Source: Schleiferiaceae bacterium (GTDB taxonomy: Bacteria > Bacteroidota > Bacteroidia > Flavobacteriales > Schleiferiaceae). From it: a stretch of DNA of 46,738 bases. This document shows positions 34,397 through 43,945 of this stretch, piece by piece. Every line of letters starts with the position of its first letter. Position 1 is the first letter of the stretch. The stretch lies in the NCBI GenBank assembly GCA_018401735.1, contig JAGYKI010000022.1, forward strand, positions 1 to 46,738, written 5' to 3'. The notes under the pieces were generated by a model. It searched no databases. It saw nothing but the letters and a program-made list of their open reading frames with translations, and was not told the origin of the DNA. The position numbers were made by a program, and so were the translations under genes.

Positions 34397-37300
34397 TTAA
34401 AAATAAGCCTTCACCTGAACATTTCCGGTGTGAATGGCTGGCAAGGAAGCGCTGTAACGCCCATTATAACTAAGACTTAAAACAATGTTGCTGAGGAAGG
34501 TCTTTTGCAAACTGAGATTAAAGGTGGCATTTTCGCCTGGTCGCAAAGCTTGAAGCATTTCGTAAGCAGCGGGTGAATTTACCTCGCCTACAAAATTATT
34601 TTGAATGTAATTTAATTGCGCCAAGGCACTTAGCTTTTGCGCAGCGGTATAATTAAGCTCCAAACCTAAATCGTGACTATTCAGGCTATTGCTAATTTCC
34701 CCTTTACTCTGCTCCTGCTTATACTCGTAACTAGCCGCCAAGCTTAACTTAGTGGCCAATTGATAGGTTAAAGAATTAAAAAGCTGTTGCTGATCGATAT
34801 CGAAATTTCGATTGGTAAAATTACCGCTGCGATTGTTTTTAATCCCCGTATTTCCGCGCAAACGAAGAATGAAATCTGAAGCAATAGTGTAGCGCATATT
34901 AATTATTTGCTCCTTAATAGCCCTTTGCTCTAAGCCATAAGTTACCAAAGTGCGATTATCGCTTTGCCGAAAAGTATAATCTGCGCCAAAGCGAGCGCTG
35001 CCGCGGTTAAAAAATAAGGTTTGACGAAAACTTTCGTTCAGGGCTACTAATAAGGTATCGTTACTTAAAACCGTAAAAGGATTTAAATCATTTAGGCTAC
35101 CAGTCAGCAAATTGCGTCGATCGAGTTGATAGGCCAAAACGCTGCTGAAATGACTGAGCGACTTTTTGAAAAAACCCGCTTGCTGCCATTTTTGTGGCGT
35201 ATTTAGATTAAGATTTTGCCCCAATTTCACAATACTCGTGCGCACGAAATCTACATTGGGACTAAATACTCGAATAAAAGTAGCAAGGTCGGGGGTGGGA
35301 GCAATTTCGAACTCATCGAGCTCGCGAATGCCGTTTTCATTGTAATCAGTATGGGTATAGGTTCCTGTTCCCGCCGGCACTTCTACATAAGTAAAACTAC
35401 GGCGAGGTTCATTCCCTGCCCCACTTTCGTAGAAGGAATTACTAATAATCAGCTTTTTCCAAATACGTTGATTGTAGTTAAAACGGGTGGTCAGGCTATT
35501 TTGTAAATCATTAAGACCTTCCCCTTGTAAAATTTGCAAGCGGCGGTAATAAACCGCCATTTGAAAGTTGGCATCAAAATTAGTTTGCCAATTAGCCCGT
35601 GCCGACCAGGTTTGCGCTTGGGTAAAACGCTCTAGCTGAGCCGTTCGCACCGAATCGTCGAAACGTTGTAAATAACCCAATTCTACAAAACTCTTGGCTG
35701 TATCACCCAATCCGCTAAAAGCGCGATACTCGATAAAGCTATAACTATTGGCCAACACACTATCGCCGTTTAAAGCCCGCGAAAGATTCCATTCGCCCAC
35801 ACTTTCCAAACCCAGCCACCAGCGCTGTTGCAAGAAATAGCGGTAGTTAAACTGCTCGCGCCAAAAGTTATCGACGCTGATAATACCACTACTTTGTGTT
35901 AAACTTAAATTCGCTTTTAAAAGCTGCGTTTTTGTAATTAAGTCGCTTTGCAGCAGATGCCGATACCCACTTTTTATAGGCGATTGCAAAGCCTGAAAGC
36001 GATATTGCAATTGCAGGGAATCGCGCTGATAGCGTGAGTTTAAACTAAGTAACTGCACCGCTCCCAAATAATTAACCGGTAAATTCCAATCGCGGGCAAA
36101 CTCTACCGCGCGAATTCGTTCTAAACTCTTAAACTGAGGATTATTAAACTCATAGCTCGCATTGAGTTTTAGCTGAGCTTTTTTCAGGGGCATGGCAAAA
36201 GAATAATCGGCCTTAGCCGCTAAACCCACATCGTTATTGCGATCTTTAACCGAGTAACGATTGAGTACATTTCTGCTTAAAGCACCATCGATTTTCAGCG
36301 CCTGCCGCTTATTTATTTGCACTTCATTTTGCCAGCTCACTACCTCTAAACTGTTGGGTGCCACCAAACGCCTTTGCGGTTCATAAGAACCCTGCGGCAC
36401 GCCATTTACCGGTGCCACCCAGCGAAAAACCCTCCCGTTTGCTTGATTCTCTGCTAAGCGATAATTCCCCTGATTAGTGCCCAAAAAACTAAAACTTGCG
36501 TTGTACAACTGAACAGTAGAGTCGCGGCTAAAAACCAGTACCGAATCAAAAGCCAAGGAATCGATTAAGCGATATTGAATGCTCGCATCATTGTAGGCCG
36601 CTGGAATTATACTGCTAATTAAGGCCGCATCAATATTATCGCCCACTTGCTGTAAACGCGCCAATTCCGCTTCGCTATATTCCCCAATTAAGGGTTGATT
36701 TTCTTGATCGCTTTCGTTGTAATAATGGATTTTCGTGCGGTAGGACTCCGACTCAAAGCCCGATTGCGCTTGAAAAACCGTGCGTAAAAAATTTTGCTCG
36801 GTATACTGAAACTCCACCACAATTCGCTTATCGCGCGTAATAGGTTGCAAAGCGGTGAAGGTGATTTCACCGGCATTATAATCCATTATATATTGGTTTT
36901 GCTCGCCGCGCTTTTGCAAAACCCCATCAATATAAACCCGTTCCGAACCCGAAATAATTATAATAAACTGCTCATTATTTGCGCCCCGTAATTTATAAGG
37001 CCCTTGATTTCCTTCTTGTCCCTGAAATGTATTACGGTTAAAACGTCCACGCGCTAAGCCACCTTGTACCACTAGGGGTATATGGCTTTCGCCAGATGCG
37101 ATTTTAGTTTCAATTCCACCACCACTAATGCGTTTATCGTAGTTAAGAAAGTAGTCATTTTGCGTAATAATATTATAATCACCGGCTCGTAATATCCCAA
37201 AATCTGGGTTTTCTAGTTCCAAGTAGACCCGATCAAATTCGCGCAATTGAGCCGTGTACCCTTCGGCCTGAATAGGCACGGTATTATCGCTAATACTGGC

Positions 37301-37846
37301 TCTAATTTGGGTATTCTTACCGATATCGCCACTTAACTGCAGGTTTAAAGCCGAATTTAAAACCGCATCCTGGTTATTGCCTACAGAGAAACCGCGGCTT
37401 AAACTTCCCTGCGAGCTTAGGCCTTTAAAAGGCTTAAATTCTTGGCTAGATAAGGAAAACAAATCCTCTTCCCGCAAAGGCCTACCCTGCCTAGCCGGCG
37501 ATAAAATTTGACTGCTATCCTTTAAAGAAAAACTTTGCGGCAATTGAAAAGGAATGGTATAATACCGCAGTTGCAGGGAATCTTTGGTGGTTTCTTTAAA
37601 GATAAGGTAACGAGGATTAAGGCCATTTAAATGAAAATCTACCGCAAGGGGCTCTCCTTTTAGATTGCTAAAAGTAATGCTATCGCGCAGCAACAAATTG
37701 GAGCCCAGGCTAATGCTATCGCTTAATGGCATAACAAGTAATGACTGCTGCTGAGCACGCATCTGCGGAAGCGCCATACTGCAAAGGAAGAGCAGAAATA
37801 GTTTATATTTTAAGAGGCGGATTGCGATAATGCTATTATTTTGCAA
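34397..37846 (-). CDS. Very large outer-membrane beta-barrel surface protein
   Basis: The 1149-residue protein begins with a signal segment ('LLKYKLFLLFLCSMALPQMRAQ') after a TTG start at 37846. The next ATG falls inside the signal region, and a CACTTTTG -7-like element lies at 37864-37857. After about residue 130 nearly the whole chain consists of alternating strands with aromatic girdles. The segment 'GSERVYIDGVLQKRGEQNQYIMDYNAGEITFT' recurs in Bacteroidota surface proteins. Residues 480-1149 look like a large barrel ending in 'TGNVQVKAYF'. There is no plug or TonB box. I cannot assign a transport substrate. Confidence 0.7.
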   Translation of the reverse strand: MQNNSIIAIRLLKYKLFLLFLCSMALPQMRAQQQSLLVMPLSDSISLGSNLLLRDSITFSNLKGEPLAVDFHLNGLNPRYLIFKETTKDSLQLRYYTIPFQLPQSFSLKDSSQILSPARQGRPLREEDLFSLSSQEFKPFKGLSSQGSLSRGFSVGNNQDAVLNSALNLQLSGDIGKNTQIRASISDNTVPIQAEGYTAQLREFDRVYLELENPDFGILRAGDYNIITQNDYFLNYDKRISGGGIETKIASGESHIPLVVQGGLARGRFNRNTFQGQEGNQGPYKLRGANNEQFIIIISGSERVYIDGVLQKRGEQNQYIMDYNAGEITFTALQPITRDKRIVVEFQYTEQNFLRTVFQAQSGFESESYRTKIHYYNESDQENQPLIGEYSEAELARLQQVGDNIDAALISSIIPAAYNDASIQYRLIDSLAFDSVLVFSRDSTVQLYNASFSFLGTNQGNYRLAENQANGRVFRWVAPVNGVPQGSYEPQRRLVAPNSLEVVSWQNEVQINKRQALKIDGALSRNVLNRYSVKDRNNDVGLAAKADYSFAMPLKKAQLKLNASYEFNNPQFKSLERIRAVEFARDWNLPVNYLGAVQLLSLNSRYQRDSLQLQYRFQALQSPIKSGYRHLLQSDLITKTQLLKANLSLTQSSGIISVDNFWREQFNYRYFLQQRWWLGLESVGEWNLSRALNGDSVLANSYSFIEYRAFSGLGDTAKSFVELGYLQRFDDSVRTAQLERFTQAQTWSARANWQTNFDANFQMAVYYRRLQILQGEGLNDLQNSLTTRFNYNQRIWKKLIISNSFYESGAGNEPRRSFTYVEVPAGTGTYTHTDYNENGIRELDEFEIAPTPDLATFIRVFSPNVDFVRTSIVKLGQNLNLNTPQKWQQAGFFKKSLSHFSSVLAYQLDRRNLLTGSLNDLNPFTVLSNDTLLVALNESFRQTLFFNRGSARFGADYTFRQSDNRTLVTYGLEQRAIKEQIINMRYTIASDFILRLRGNTGIKNNRSGNFTNRNFDIDQQQLFNSLTYQLATKLSLAASYEYKQEQSKGEISNSLNSHDLGLELNYTAAQKLSALAQLNYIQNNFVGEVNSPAAYEMLQALRPGENATFNLSLQKTFLSNIVLSLSYNGRYSASLPAIHTGNVQVKAYF

Positions 37847-37881
37847 TTTATAACGGCAAAAGTGCGCAAATAGGTTGTGAT

Positions 37882-38652
37882 ATGGAGAAGAAGCTTATTT
37901 CATATAATGTAAATGGAATTAGGGCGGCAAAACGCAAGGGTTTTGATGCGTGGCTGGCGGAAACAAATGCCGACGTGGTACTTATTCAAGAAACCAAAGC
38001 GCAGCCCGAACAAATTGAAGAAGAGGTTTTTAGCGATTTAGGCTACCATTGCTTTTGGCATAGCGCTGAAAAGAAGGGCTATAGCGGGGTTGGGATTTTA
38101 AGCAAAGAAAAACCCTTGCATGTAGAAATGGGCTGCGGCATTGACTATATCGATTTTGAAGGACGAATAATTCGCGCTGACTTTGACGACTATTCCATTA
38201 TGAGCGTTTATGTGCCCAGCGGCAGTAGCGGTGATGCGCGCCAAGATTTGAAAATGAAGTTTCTGGGAGATTTCAAAAACTACATTGCAGGTTTATTAAA
38301 GGAACATCCCAATTTAATAATTGGCGGTGATTTTAATATTTGCCACACCGAAATAGACATTCACAATCCCAAAGGCAATAAAGATACTTCGGGCTTTTTA
38401 CCCGAAGAGAGAGCGTGGCTCAGTTCCTTTTTAGAGATTGGATTAAAAGACTCTTTTCGTTCGGTATACCCCGATTTAGTAGATCGCTACAGTTGGTGGA
38501 GTTATCGCGCCAATGCCCGCGCCAATAATAAAGGTTGGCGTATTGATTACCAAATGGTTTCGGAGGCGATGCAAGATCGGATTAACGATGCCGACATCCT
38601 AAAAGACGCGATGCACAGCGACCATTGCCCCGTGCAAGTTTCGCTAAAATAA
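37882..38652 (+). CDS. xth: Exodeoxyribonuclease III
   Basis: The 256-residue AP endonuclease/3'-5' exonuclease repairs abasic sites. Signature segments are 'SYNVNGIRAAKRKGF', 'DVVLIQETKAQ' (catalytic Glu), 'GGDFNICHTEIDIHNPKGN' (Asp/Asn pair) and 'DAMHSDHCPVQV' (catalytic His). It is divergent from the large surface protein gene, 35 bases apart. Confidence 0.95.
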   Translation: MEKKLISYNVNGIRAAKRKGFDAWLAETNADVVLIQETKAQPEQIEEEVFSDLGYHCFWHSAEKKGYSGVGILSKEKPLHVEMGCGIDYIDFEGRIIRADFDDYSIMSVYVPSGSSGDARQDLKMKFLGDFKNYIAGLLKEHPNLIIGGDFNICHTEIDIHNPKGNKDTSGFLPEERAWLSSFLEIGLKDSFRSVYPDLVDRYSWWSYRANARANNKGWRIDYQMVSEAMQDRINDADILKDAMHSDHCPVQVSLK

Positions 38653-38731
38653 GGGAGCCTTCGAAGTATAATTAGACTTCATAGCGCAGAGGGATGGTCG
38701 AACATTCGTTCAAATAAATTCGTGTGAGATT

Positions 38732-39526
38732 TTAGGGTTTTAGGATAAACTCATCTGCATCATTAAGGAAGTTAAATTTAGAACGCGCTTCGGTAATGCG
38801 ATGATATTCCAATTGTACTAAAGCGACACTTTGTGCACCGGGTTCGATATAGGAAATGCGAGTCCCCAGCGGATCACGCACCACCGAATCGCCTGAATGA
38901 TAAACGCCATTACCATCTTTACCCACGCGGTTTAGTCCTGCTGTATAACACATGTTTTCAATCGCCCGAGCCTTAAGCAAAGTCTTCCAGGCGACCGAGC
39001 GACGTTCGGGCCAATTGGCTACAAAAATTTGCAGATCGAAGCACGTGCTATTTCTACACCAAACCGGAAAACGTAAATCGTAACAAATTTGCGGGTTGAT
39101 GCGCCAACCGCGGTATTCCAAAACCAGCTTTCTTGTCCCCGCGTTATAGTGTTTCTCTTCTCCCGCAAGGGTGAAAAGGTGTTTTTTGTCGTAAAATCTA
39201 TATTCTCCATTTGGATAAACAAATAAGAGTCGATTGAGGTAGCGTTCCCTTTCTTTGATAATAATACTGCCCGTTATAGCCGCTTGGTGTAGGGCGGCCA
39301 TTTCTTTCATCCAAGCCAGCGTTGGCCCTTCCATTTCTTCCGCTAATTTAGTGGGCTGCATGCTAAAGCCCGTGGTAAACATTTCTGGTAAAACTATAAG
39401 ATCAACGGGCGGTAAATTAGTCAGCAGTTCGGCAAACTGCCTGCGATTAGCGAGAGGATTTTCCCAGTGCAAGGCAGTTTGCACCAAGGCTAAATTTAGA
39501 ATTTCTTGTGCCGGCATTGATAACAC
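38732..39526 (-). CDS. Nitrilase-superfamily amidase (omega-amidase-like)
   Basis: The catalytic triad of the nitrilase fold is visible: Glu in 'LIVLPEMFTTGFSM', Lys in 'FYDKKHLFTLAGEEKHY' and Cys in 'NPQICYDLRFPVW'. The match to 'FTTGFSM' and 'HLFTLAGEEKHY' points to the YafV/omega-amidase subgroup, which hydrolyses 2-oxoglutaramate and 2-oxosuccinamate. The length is 264 residues; an internal ATG three codons in (39517) is an alternative start. Confidence 0.9.
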   Translation of the reverse strand: MLSMPAQEILNLALVQTALHWENPLANRRQFAELLTNLPPVDLIVLPEMFTTGFSMQPTKLAEEMEGPTLAWMKEMAALHQAAITGSIIIKERERYLNRLLFVYPNGEYRFYDKKHLFTLAGEEKHYNAGTRKLVLEYRGWRINPQICYDLRFPVWCRNSTCFDLQIFVANWPERRSVAWKTLLKARAIENMCYTAGLNRVGKDGNGVYHSGDSVVRDPLGTRISYIEPGAQSVALVQLEYHRITEARSKFNFLNDADEFILKP

Positions 39527-39626
39527 GATAGATGAAATTAAAGCTCTAAGGTAATGGAGAAAAATTTAGCTGCCCAATATCAGGAGAGATGGTTGAGGAT
39601 ATAAATTTTTGATTACTTTTGAATAG

Positions 39627-39697
39627 AAGAGCACAAAGTTTTTTCATTTTTATGTTTTAGTTTTCGTTAAAAGCCTCGTACTGCGAGGCTTTTTTTA
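39627..39697 (+). ncRNA. Candidate small RNA with own promoter and terminator
   Basis: TTG at 39593-39595, an 18-base spacer and TACTTTTG at 39614-39621 form a full Bacteroidota promoter. About 45 A/T-rich bases follow, then a terminator with AAAGCCTCG (39670-39678) paired to CGAGGCTTT (39684-39692) around TACTG, with a T7 tail. No protein can be coded in the interval. Family unknown. Confidence 0.6.
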
Positions 39698-40153
39698 TGC
39701 CTTTAATAAAACTATACCCTTCCCAGCAAGGGATTCTGCATAAATGCCGTGGATTAAATAAATAACCGTTTCAACAAAAATTGAGTGGCCAACGCTGTAG
39801 ATCGCGGGCCAAAATCGCAACTACGGGATAAACCCCATGGCGATCGATAAATCCCGTGACTATCAATAAATCGACTCGCCACGAATTTTGGATCGTGTAT
39901 AAATTTATTCTAATTCCAAAAAGGGAGGCATCCCATACTAATGGTTAAGTACTAGTCCTTTTTTTTAAAAAAACTAAAAAACTTTAGAGTCTAGAATCCT
40001 TTTTTCAAGGGCTTAAAGCTCAATTTGCTTTAAAAATGGCCGAGCCAAAGCGAGCGGAAAGCCTTTAGAATAGGGACATCCTTCATGAAACGACCATGAA
40101 GACGTCTTTTTAACACAAATAGTTGGCTATTCTAAAAAATATTGTAATTTGGT

Positions 40154-40266
40154 AATGCTTAACAGGGTTCTTCATTTTATAGGGAAATAGGGTTAGTAAT
40201 CTACAGATTCCAAACACTGTTAAGCATTTTGAAAGCGGGAGTTGCAGAGTCTCCCGCTTTTTTTTT
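40154..40266 (+). ncRNA. Candidate structured small RNA
   Basis: A perfect 12-base closing helix pairs AATGCTTAACAG (40154-40165) with CTGTTAAGCATT (40217-40228), enclosing 51 bases. A terminator follows at once: AAAGCGGGAG (40232-40241) with CTCCCGCTTT (40251-40260) and a run of T. Upstream, TTG (40123-40125) and TAATTTG (40145-40151, one base short of TAnnTTTG) with a 19-base spacer could start the RNA near the helix. The VWA gene converges from the right, so the hairpin could also help end that transcript. Confidence 0.6.
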
Positions 40267-40269
40267 GCT

Positions 40270-41904
40270 TTAAATTCTGCGATCGGACAGGCCTTTTAAG
40301 TCGCCATACATCTTTCGCAACACACCTTTTTTATAAGGATCGTAGCTCCAAGCATTATCAAATTGACTAATTACCTCTTCATTCGCCTGATCGGTAATTA
40401 CCAAACTATGAAACTGCGTACCGCGATTGTGCTGCTGCTTTTCCATGGCCATTTTCAGGTCGTCGCTAATTTTATACATAATAAAATCGCTAATCACCAA
40501 CACATCGGCATCGCGGTAACCGTGCGTTTCCAATTGCTGTAAAGCCTCGCTTAAGGCTAAGCTAATATCCGTTCCGCCATGAAATGATTTTTGCAAGAAG
40601 GCCGCCACCTCGTTTATACTATCCACCAAATTATACAAGTCGATGGTATGAATACCGCTGCTAAAATTAATTAGGAAAGCACGGCGCTCATCGGCCGCTG
40701 CCATTTTTAAGATGGCAAAACATAAAACCTTGGCTATGCGTTCGGGCTGGCCCTCCATACTACCGCTGGTATCTACGCACACGATAAAGGGTCCCTTCTC
40801 TTTTTTCTTTACCCTTTGGAAAGACTCGCTATAAACGCGCGTACTAGTTTGTAAAACGCGATCTTCAAATTGATTTATCTGCAATTGATCATCGGCAAAA
40901 CGCTTTAAAAACTGCCATTCACTTTGTTCGCCAAAAAGCGCAATTTCGCTCGGCAGCACATTATTTAAATCGCTCCCATAATTCACGCCCACAATCTCGG
41001 TGCGCAGATTGGGATCCTTTTGCCACTCCTTAAACTCCAGCACTTTTTCGTAATGCTCCTCCTCCATTTCTAGTTCTGCTTGGCGCAAAGAACCCAGTAA
41101 ATCGGCCAAACGTTTTAATTCCTTTTCATCCTTTAAAAGCGCATCGTACAATTTTATTAAATCTAAAGTTTGCTCTTCCCACAAAGCACGACTCATATCC
41201 CAATAACGACCAATATGCTCGGTAAAAGGCTTTATTAAGGAACTCAACTTTTTAAACTCCTGCACTTTCGCTTCTACTTTGGCCTGAAAATCTTCTTTCG
41301 CTGCCCGCAGATGCTTCATTTGAAAAGTAAAGATCTTCGCGCTAAGGCGCGCGTCCCACTGCGCTAAAAGGTCATTGAGCACCCTTTCAATTTGTGCACC
41401 TTCCTCTTCACTTAAATCCTCAAATTTCCGCTCCTTAATTAGCGATTTAAACTTGTCCTGATGAAAACTCGGATCAATTTCCTCTCGTGAGTAATAGCTA
41501 CTCACTTTCTGAATTAAGTAATTATACGATTGGCAAAACTGACGGAGGTGGCGAATACCCCAACTTTCGAGTTCCCGCTGTTCATCTTCGTAAGGATGCT
41601 TTTTTGATAACTCGCCATAGGTTTTCCGAAACCAATGGAGGGTGTCTACCAAAATTTGCTCACCCAATAAGGTATTCTCCTGGGCCAATTTTCGCAAATC
41701 ATCATCGCGAAACAAGTCATTTAAAGCCTCTTTAAAATAATTAAAATACTCGCTTTGCAAGCTATCCTCCTCCATGGGTTCCGCCAGTAAAAGCTCTCGC
41801 AAATAGGCCACAAAGTATCGACGACTCTGCTTATCCAGCACTTCTGCAAACTGAATAAATCGCTCAAATTCCTCTTGTAACTTCTCTAATGACTGTTCTT
41901 GCAT
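40270..41904 (-). CDS. VWA-domain protein, partner of MoxR ATPase
   Basis: The 544-residue protein has a long helical N-terminal part (residues 1-330) and a C-terminal von Willebrand A domain with a MIDAS site: 'FIVCVDTSGSMEGQP' (DxSxS), the threonine in 'FHGGTDISLAL' and the aspartate in 'VLVISDFIM'. It resembles ViaA-type proteins that work with the MoxR-family ATPase RavA in respiratory-complex or metal-centre assembly. That ATPase gene lies upstream on the same strand, separated by 312 bases. Confidence 0.85.
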   Translation of the reverse strand: MQEQSLEKLQEEFERFIQFAEVLDKQSRRYFVAYLRELLLAEPMEEDSLQSEYFNYFKEALNDLFRDDDLRKLAQENTLLGEQILVDTLHWFRKTYGELSKKHPYEDEQRELESWGIRHLRQFCQSYNYLIQKVSSYYSREEIDPSFHQDKFKSLIKERKFEDLSEEEGAQIERVLNDLLAQWDARLSAKIFTFQMKHLRAAKEDFQAKVEAKVQEFKKLSSLIKPFTEHIGRYWDMSRALWEEQTLDLIKLYDALLKDEKELKRLADLLGSLRQAELEMEEEHYEKVLEFKEWQKDPNLRTEIVGVNYGSDLNNVLPSEIALFGEQSEWQFLKRFADDQLQINQFEDRVLQTSTRVYSESFQRVKKKEKGPFIVCVDTSGSMEGQPERIAKVLCFAILKMAAADERRAFLINFSSGIHTIDLYNLVDSINEVAAFLQKSFHGGTDISLALSEALQQLETHGYRDADVLVISDFIMYKISDDLKMAMEKQQHNRGTQFHSLVITDQANEEVISQFDNAWSYDPYKKGVLRKMYGDLKGLSDRRI

Positions 41905-42216
41905 ATCATATTTTAAAAGCGGTATTGCACAAATTTCACAGGCTAGTCTCCGCTATTTTTCCGCTCGGCTATAAGCTTCACTTGGTCTTTTTTTTCGCTT
42001 TCGCGAGATGCGATTAGTGAACTATTCGTTTCTAAACTATAAACTATTTAAGTTCCTTAAATTCCGTTCTTAGTTCGGTTCAAAATCAAGCTAAGGTTAA
42101 AAAATTAAATAGGTCGAAGCCTAAAAAAATCACTTTAGGAAGCATTTATTTGAAAGCGTAAATATTCATCAATACCCTCTAAGATCATTCTTGCGCATCT
42201 GCCTACGAGCGAAAAA
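41905..42216. other. 312-base spacer between the MoxR and VWA genes
   Basis: This A/T-rich spacer holds no open frame of note and no strong hairpin. I see no clear TAnnTTTG element for the VWA gene at a standard distance; GAAATTTG near its start is only a partial match. Such a long gap is unusual between these partners. Confidence 0.4.
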
Positions 42217-43761
42217 TTAATCCCTTTGATAGCTATGCCTTAACTTTTCCAGCTTAAGCTGAAGCGCAGACAGGGCATCGGTTACCTCTTGATGATTGGC
42301 CTCTACCACCGGCATTAATTTCGCATCTATAAAAATATTACCCTTGGCCAAAGTGAGCGATTCTGGTTTATTATCAATCAGATTTTTTTGTTGCTTTTTA
42401 ATGAAATCCTCCATTTTTTGGTAGCGCTCTTCCCAAAAACTAAAGACCAAAGGATGTGGCCTTTTATAAAGATAGTCCACTTTTTCTTGCTGATAGGTAA
42501 GCAAAGATAGCAGGTGTTTGATGGAGTTATGTTTAATATTTAAGCTAAACTGCTTGTTTGCCTTGGCGGCAGATAGGCGATTAACTAGCTTATATTCATC
42601 ATCATAGAGATTAATCACTTCATAGTCGTCTACTTTTAAACGATTATAATCCTTTACATTGATGAACTTCCCGGCAAACTGTTCGCCCTGTTTTTCCAAT
42701 TGATAATATTCCTCCTCCACTGGGCGAAGAACCTCTTCCATGCGGGTGGTTTTGAAGCTAATTTCGTCATCCACTTCCTGCTTAAAGCTTTCCACTTCCC
42801 GTTTCAGCATATTGAGTCCGATGCTTAAACTGTAGCCATGTTTGCGGATGGTTTCGCTAACAATTTCCTGCACCACTTCTATTTCCTCGGGTCTATTCCA
42901 CAGGCAATGTACCATTAAGAAACAGTCGAGTAAATCTACTTTTTCGCGACCATTTAAGAAGGCCGAAGTGCGCAGTAGGCGAATAATTTTTTTCCAGCGG
43001 CGATCAAATACATGCAAGCGTTGCCTGTCGCTGGATTGCTTAGCATTATGTTCTTCAATTTTCCTGCGCACAATTTGGATTACGGCCAGCACTTCGTCGC
43101 CAATTTCTAGAGCATCGATTTCGCTATGCCAAGTTTCCAATTCCGCATTGGTAATTTTCAGTTCCTCCGAAATTTGATCTTTATAAACCGGCTCGGTACC
43201 CGTTATCATTTGCAGAAAGCTTTGGGAATTTTTAATCCCCAACATTTGGTAGCGAATGAGCAAGCGATCGTAGAGGGCGCCAAAGTTTTCATTATCGGGT
43301 GGCAGCTCGTTGCTGGCGGTTATTAAACCGCGCAAGTCTACTTTAATTTCCTGTTCCCCGTTGCGATAAACCTTTTCATTAATAATGGTTAGGAGCGCAT
43401 TTTGGATGGAAGAACTCGCTTTCCAAATTTCATCGAGAAAAACCAGGTTCGCGCCCGGCATATACTTCTCGGTTTTCCTTTCATACTTATCCTCCTCTTT
43501 CAATTTCTGAATCGAAACCGGTCCAAAAACCTCTTCTGGAGTAGAAAAGCGCGTCATTAAATACTCGAAGCTCTGCGCATCTTGAAAGGCAAATTTCAAA
43601 CGACGTGCGATCAGGCTTTTCCCCACTCCTGGAGGGCCCAATAGGAAAATACTTTCACCAGCGATGGCACTTAGTAAACTTAATTTTATGGCCTCATCTC
43701 TTTCATGCAGACCTTTCCCCAATTGTTCAATAAGCTTTTTCAGCCGCGATTTTCTTTCCAT
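42217..43761 (-). CDS. MoxR/RavA-family AAA+ ATPase
   Basis: The 514-residue protein has Walker A 'FLLGPPGVGKSLIARRL', Walker B 'LVFLDEIWKASS', sensor 1 'GLITASNELPPDN' and an arginine-finger region 'GALYDRLLIRYQ'. The C-terminal half is helical and charged. This is the RavA branch of MoxR ATPases, which form hexamers and act with VWA proteins such as the one encoded next. The start at 43761 (MERKSRLKKL) is preceded by a gene-free gap of 184 bases shared with the recombinase promoter. Confidence 0.9.
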   Translation of the reverse strand: MERKSRLKKLIEQLGKGLHERDEAIKLSLLSAIAGESIFLLGPPGVGKSLIARRLKFAFQDAQSFEYLMTRFSTPEEVFGPVSIQKLKEEDKYERKTEKYMPGANLVFLDEIWKASSSIQNALLTIINEKVYRNGEQEIKVDLRGLITASNELPPDNENFGALYDRLLIRYQMLGIKNSQSFLQMITGTEPVYKDQISEELKITNAELETWHSEIDALEIGDEVLAVIQIVRRKIEEHNAKQSSDRQRLHVFDRRWKKIIRLLRTSAFLNGREKVDLLDCFLMVHCLWNRPEEIEVVQEIVSETIRKHGYSLSIGLNMLKREVESFKQEVDDEISFKTTRMEEVLRPVEEEYYQLEKQGEQFAGKFINVKDYNRLKVDDYEVINLYDDEYKLVNRLSAAKANKQFSLNIKHNSIKHLLSLLTYQQEKVDYLYKRPHPLVFSFWEERYQKMEDFIKKQQKNLIDNKPESLTLAKGNIFIDAKLMPVVEANHQEVTDALSALQLKLEKLRHSYQRD

Positions 43762-43923
43762 AGTGATTAGAACAAGCTATAAAGCCTGCGGTTCGTTGAT
43801 GGGCTGTGTTTTTTTGTTTGGGAGTGGAGCATGTAGGTTTCCATTTTCAAAGGTAAATACTCAACTAAACACTTATTGCGAATTTTTAAATAATTAGCAA
43901 TGAGTATTGGTTTTTACGCTTTC

Positions 43924-43931
43924 TAGTTTTG
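43924..43931 (+). promoter_or_regulatory. -7 element of the recombinase gene
   Basis: TAGTTTTG fully matches TAnnTTTG and lies 14 bases before the ATG at 43946. The nearest TTG (43907-43909) leaves a short 14-base spacer, so the promoter may be weak. No obvious LexA-type palindrome is seen. Confidence 0.5.
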
Positions 43932-43945
43932 CCTAAATCCTTGAT

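Larger units (their letters stand above)
39527..40269. other. 743-base region without protein genes
   Basis: Two candidate small RNAs are present (39627-39697 and 40154-40266). Between them, 39700-40140 is A/T-rich with no gene, tRNA or clear repeat that I can support. Confidence 0.5.
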
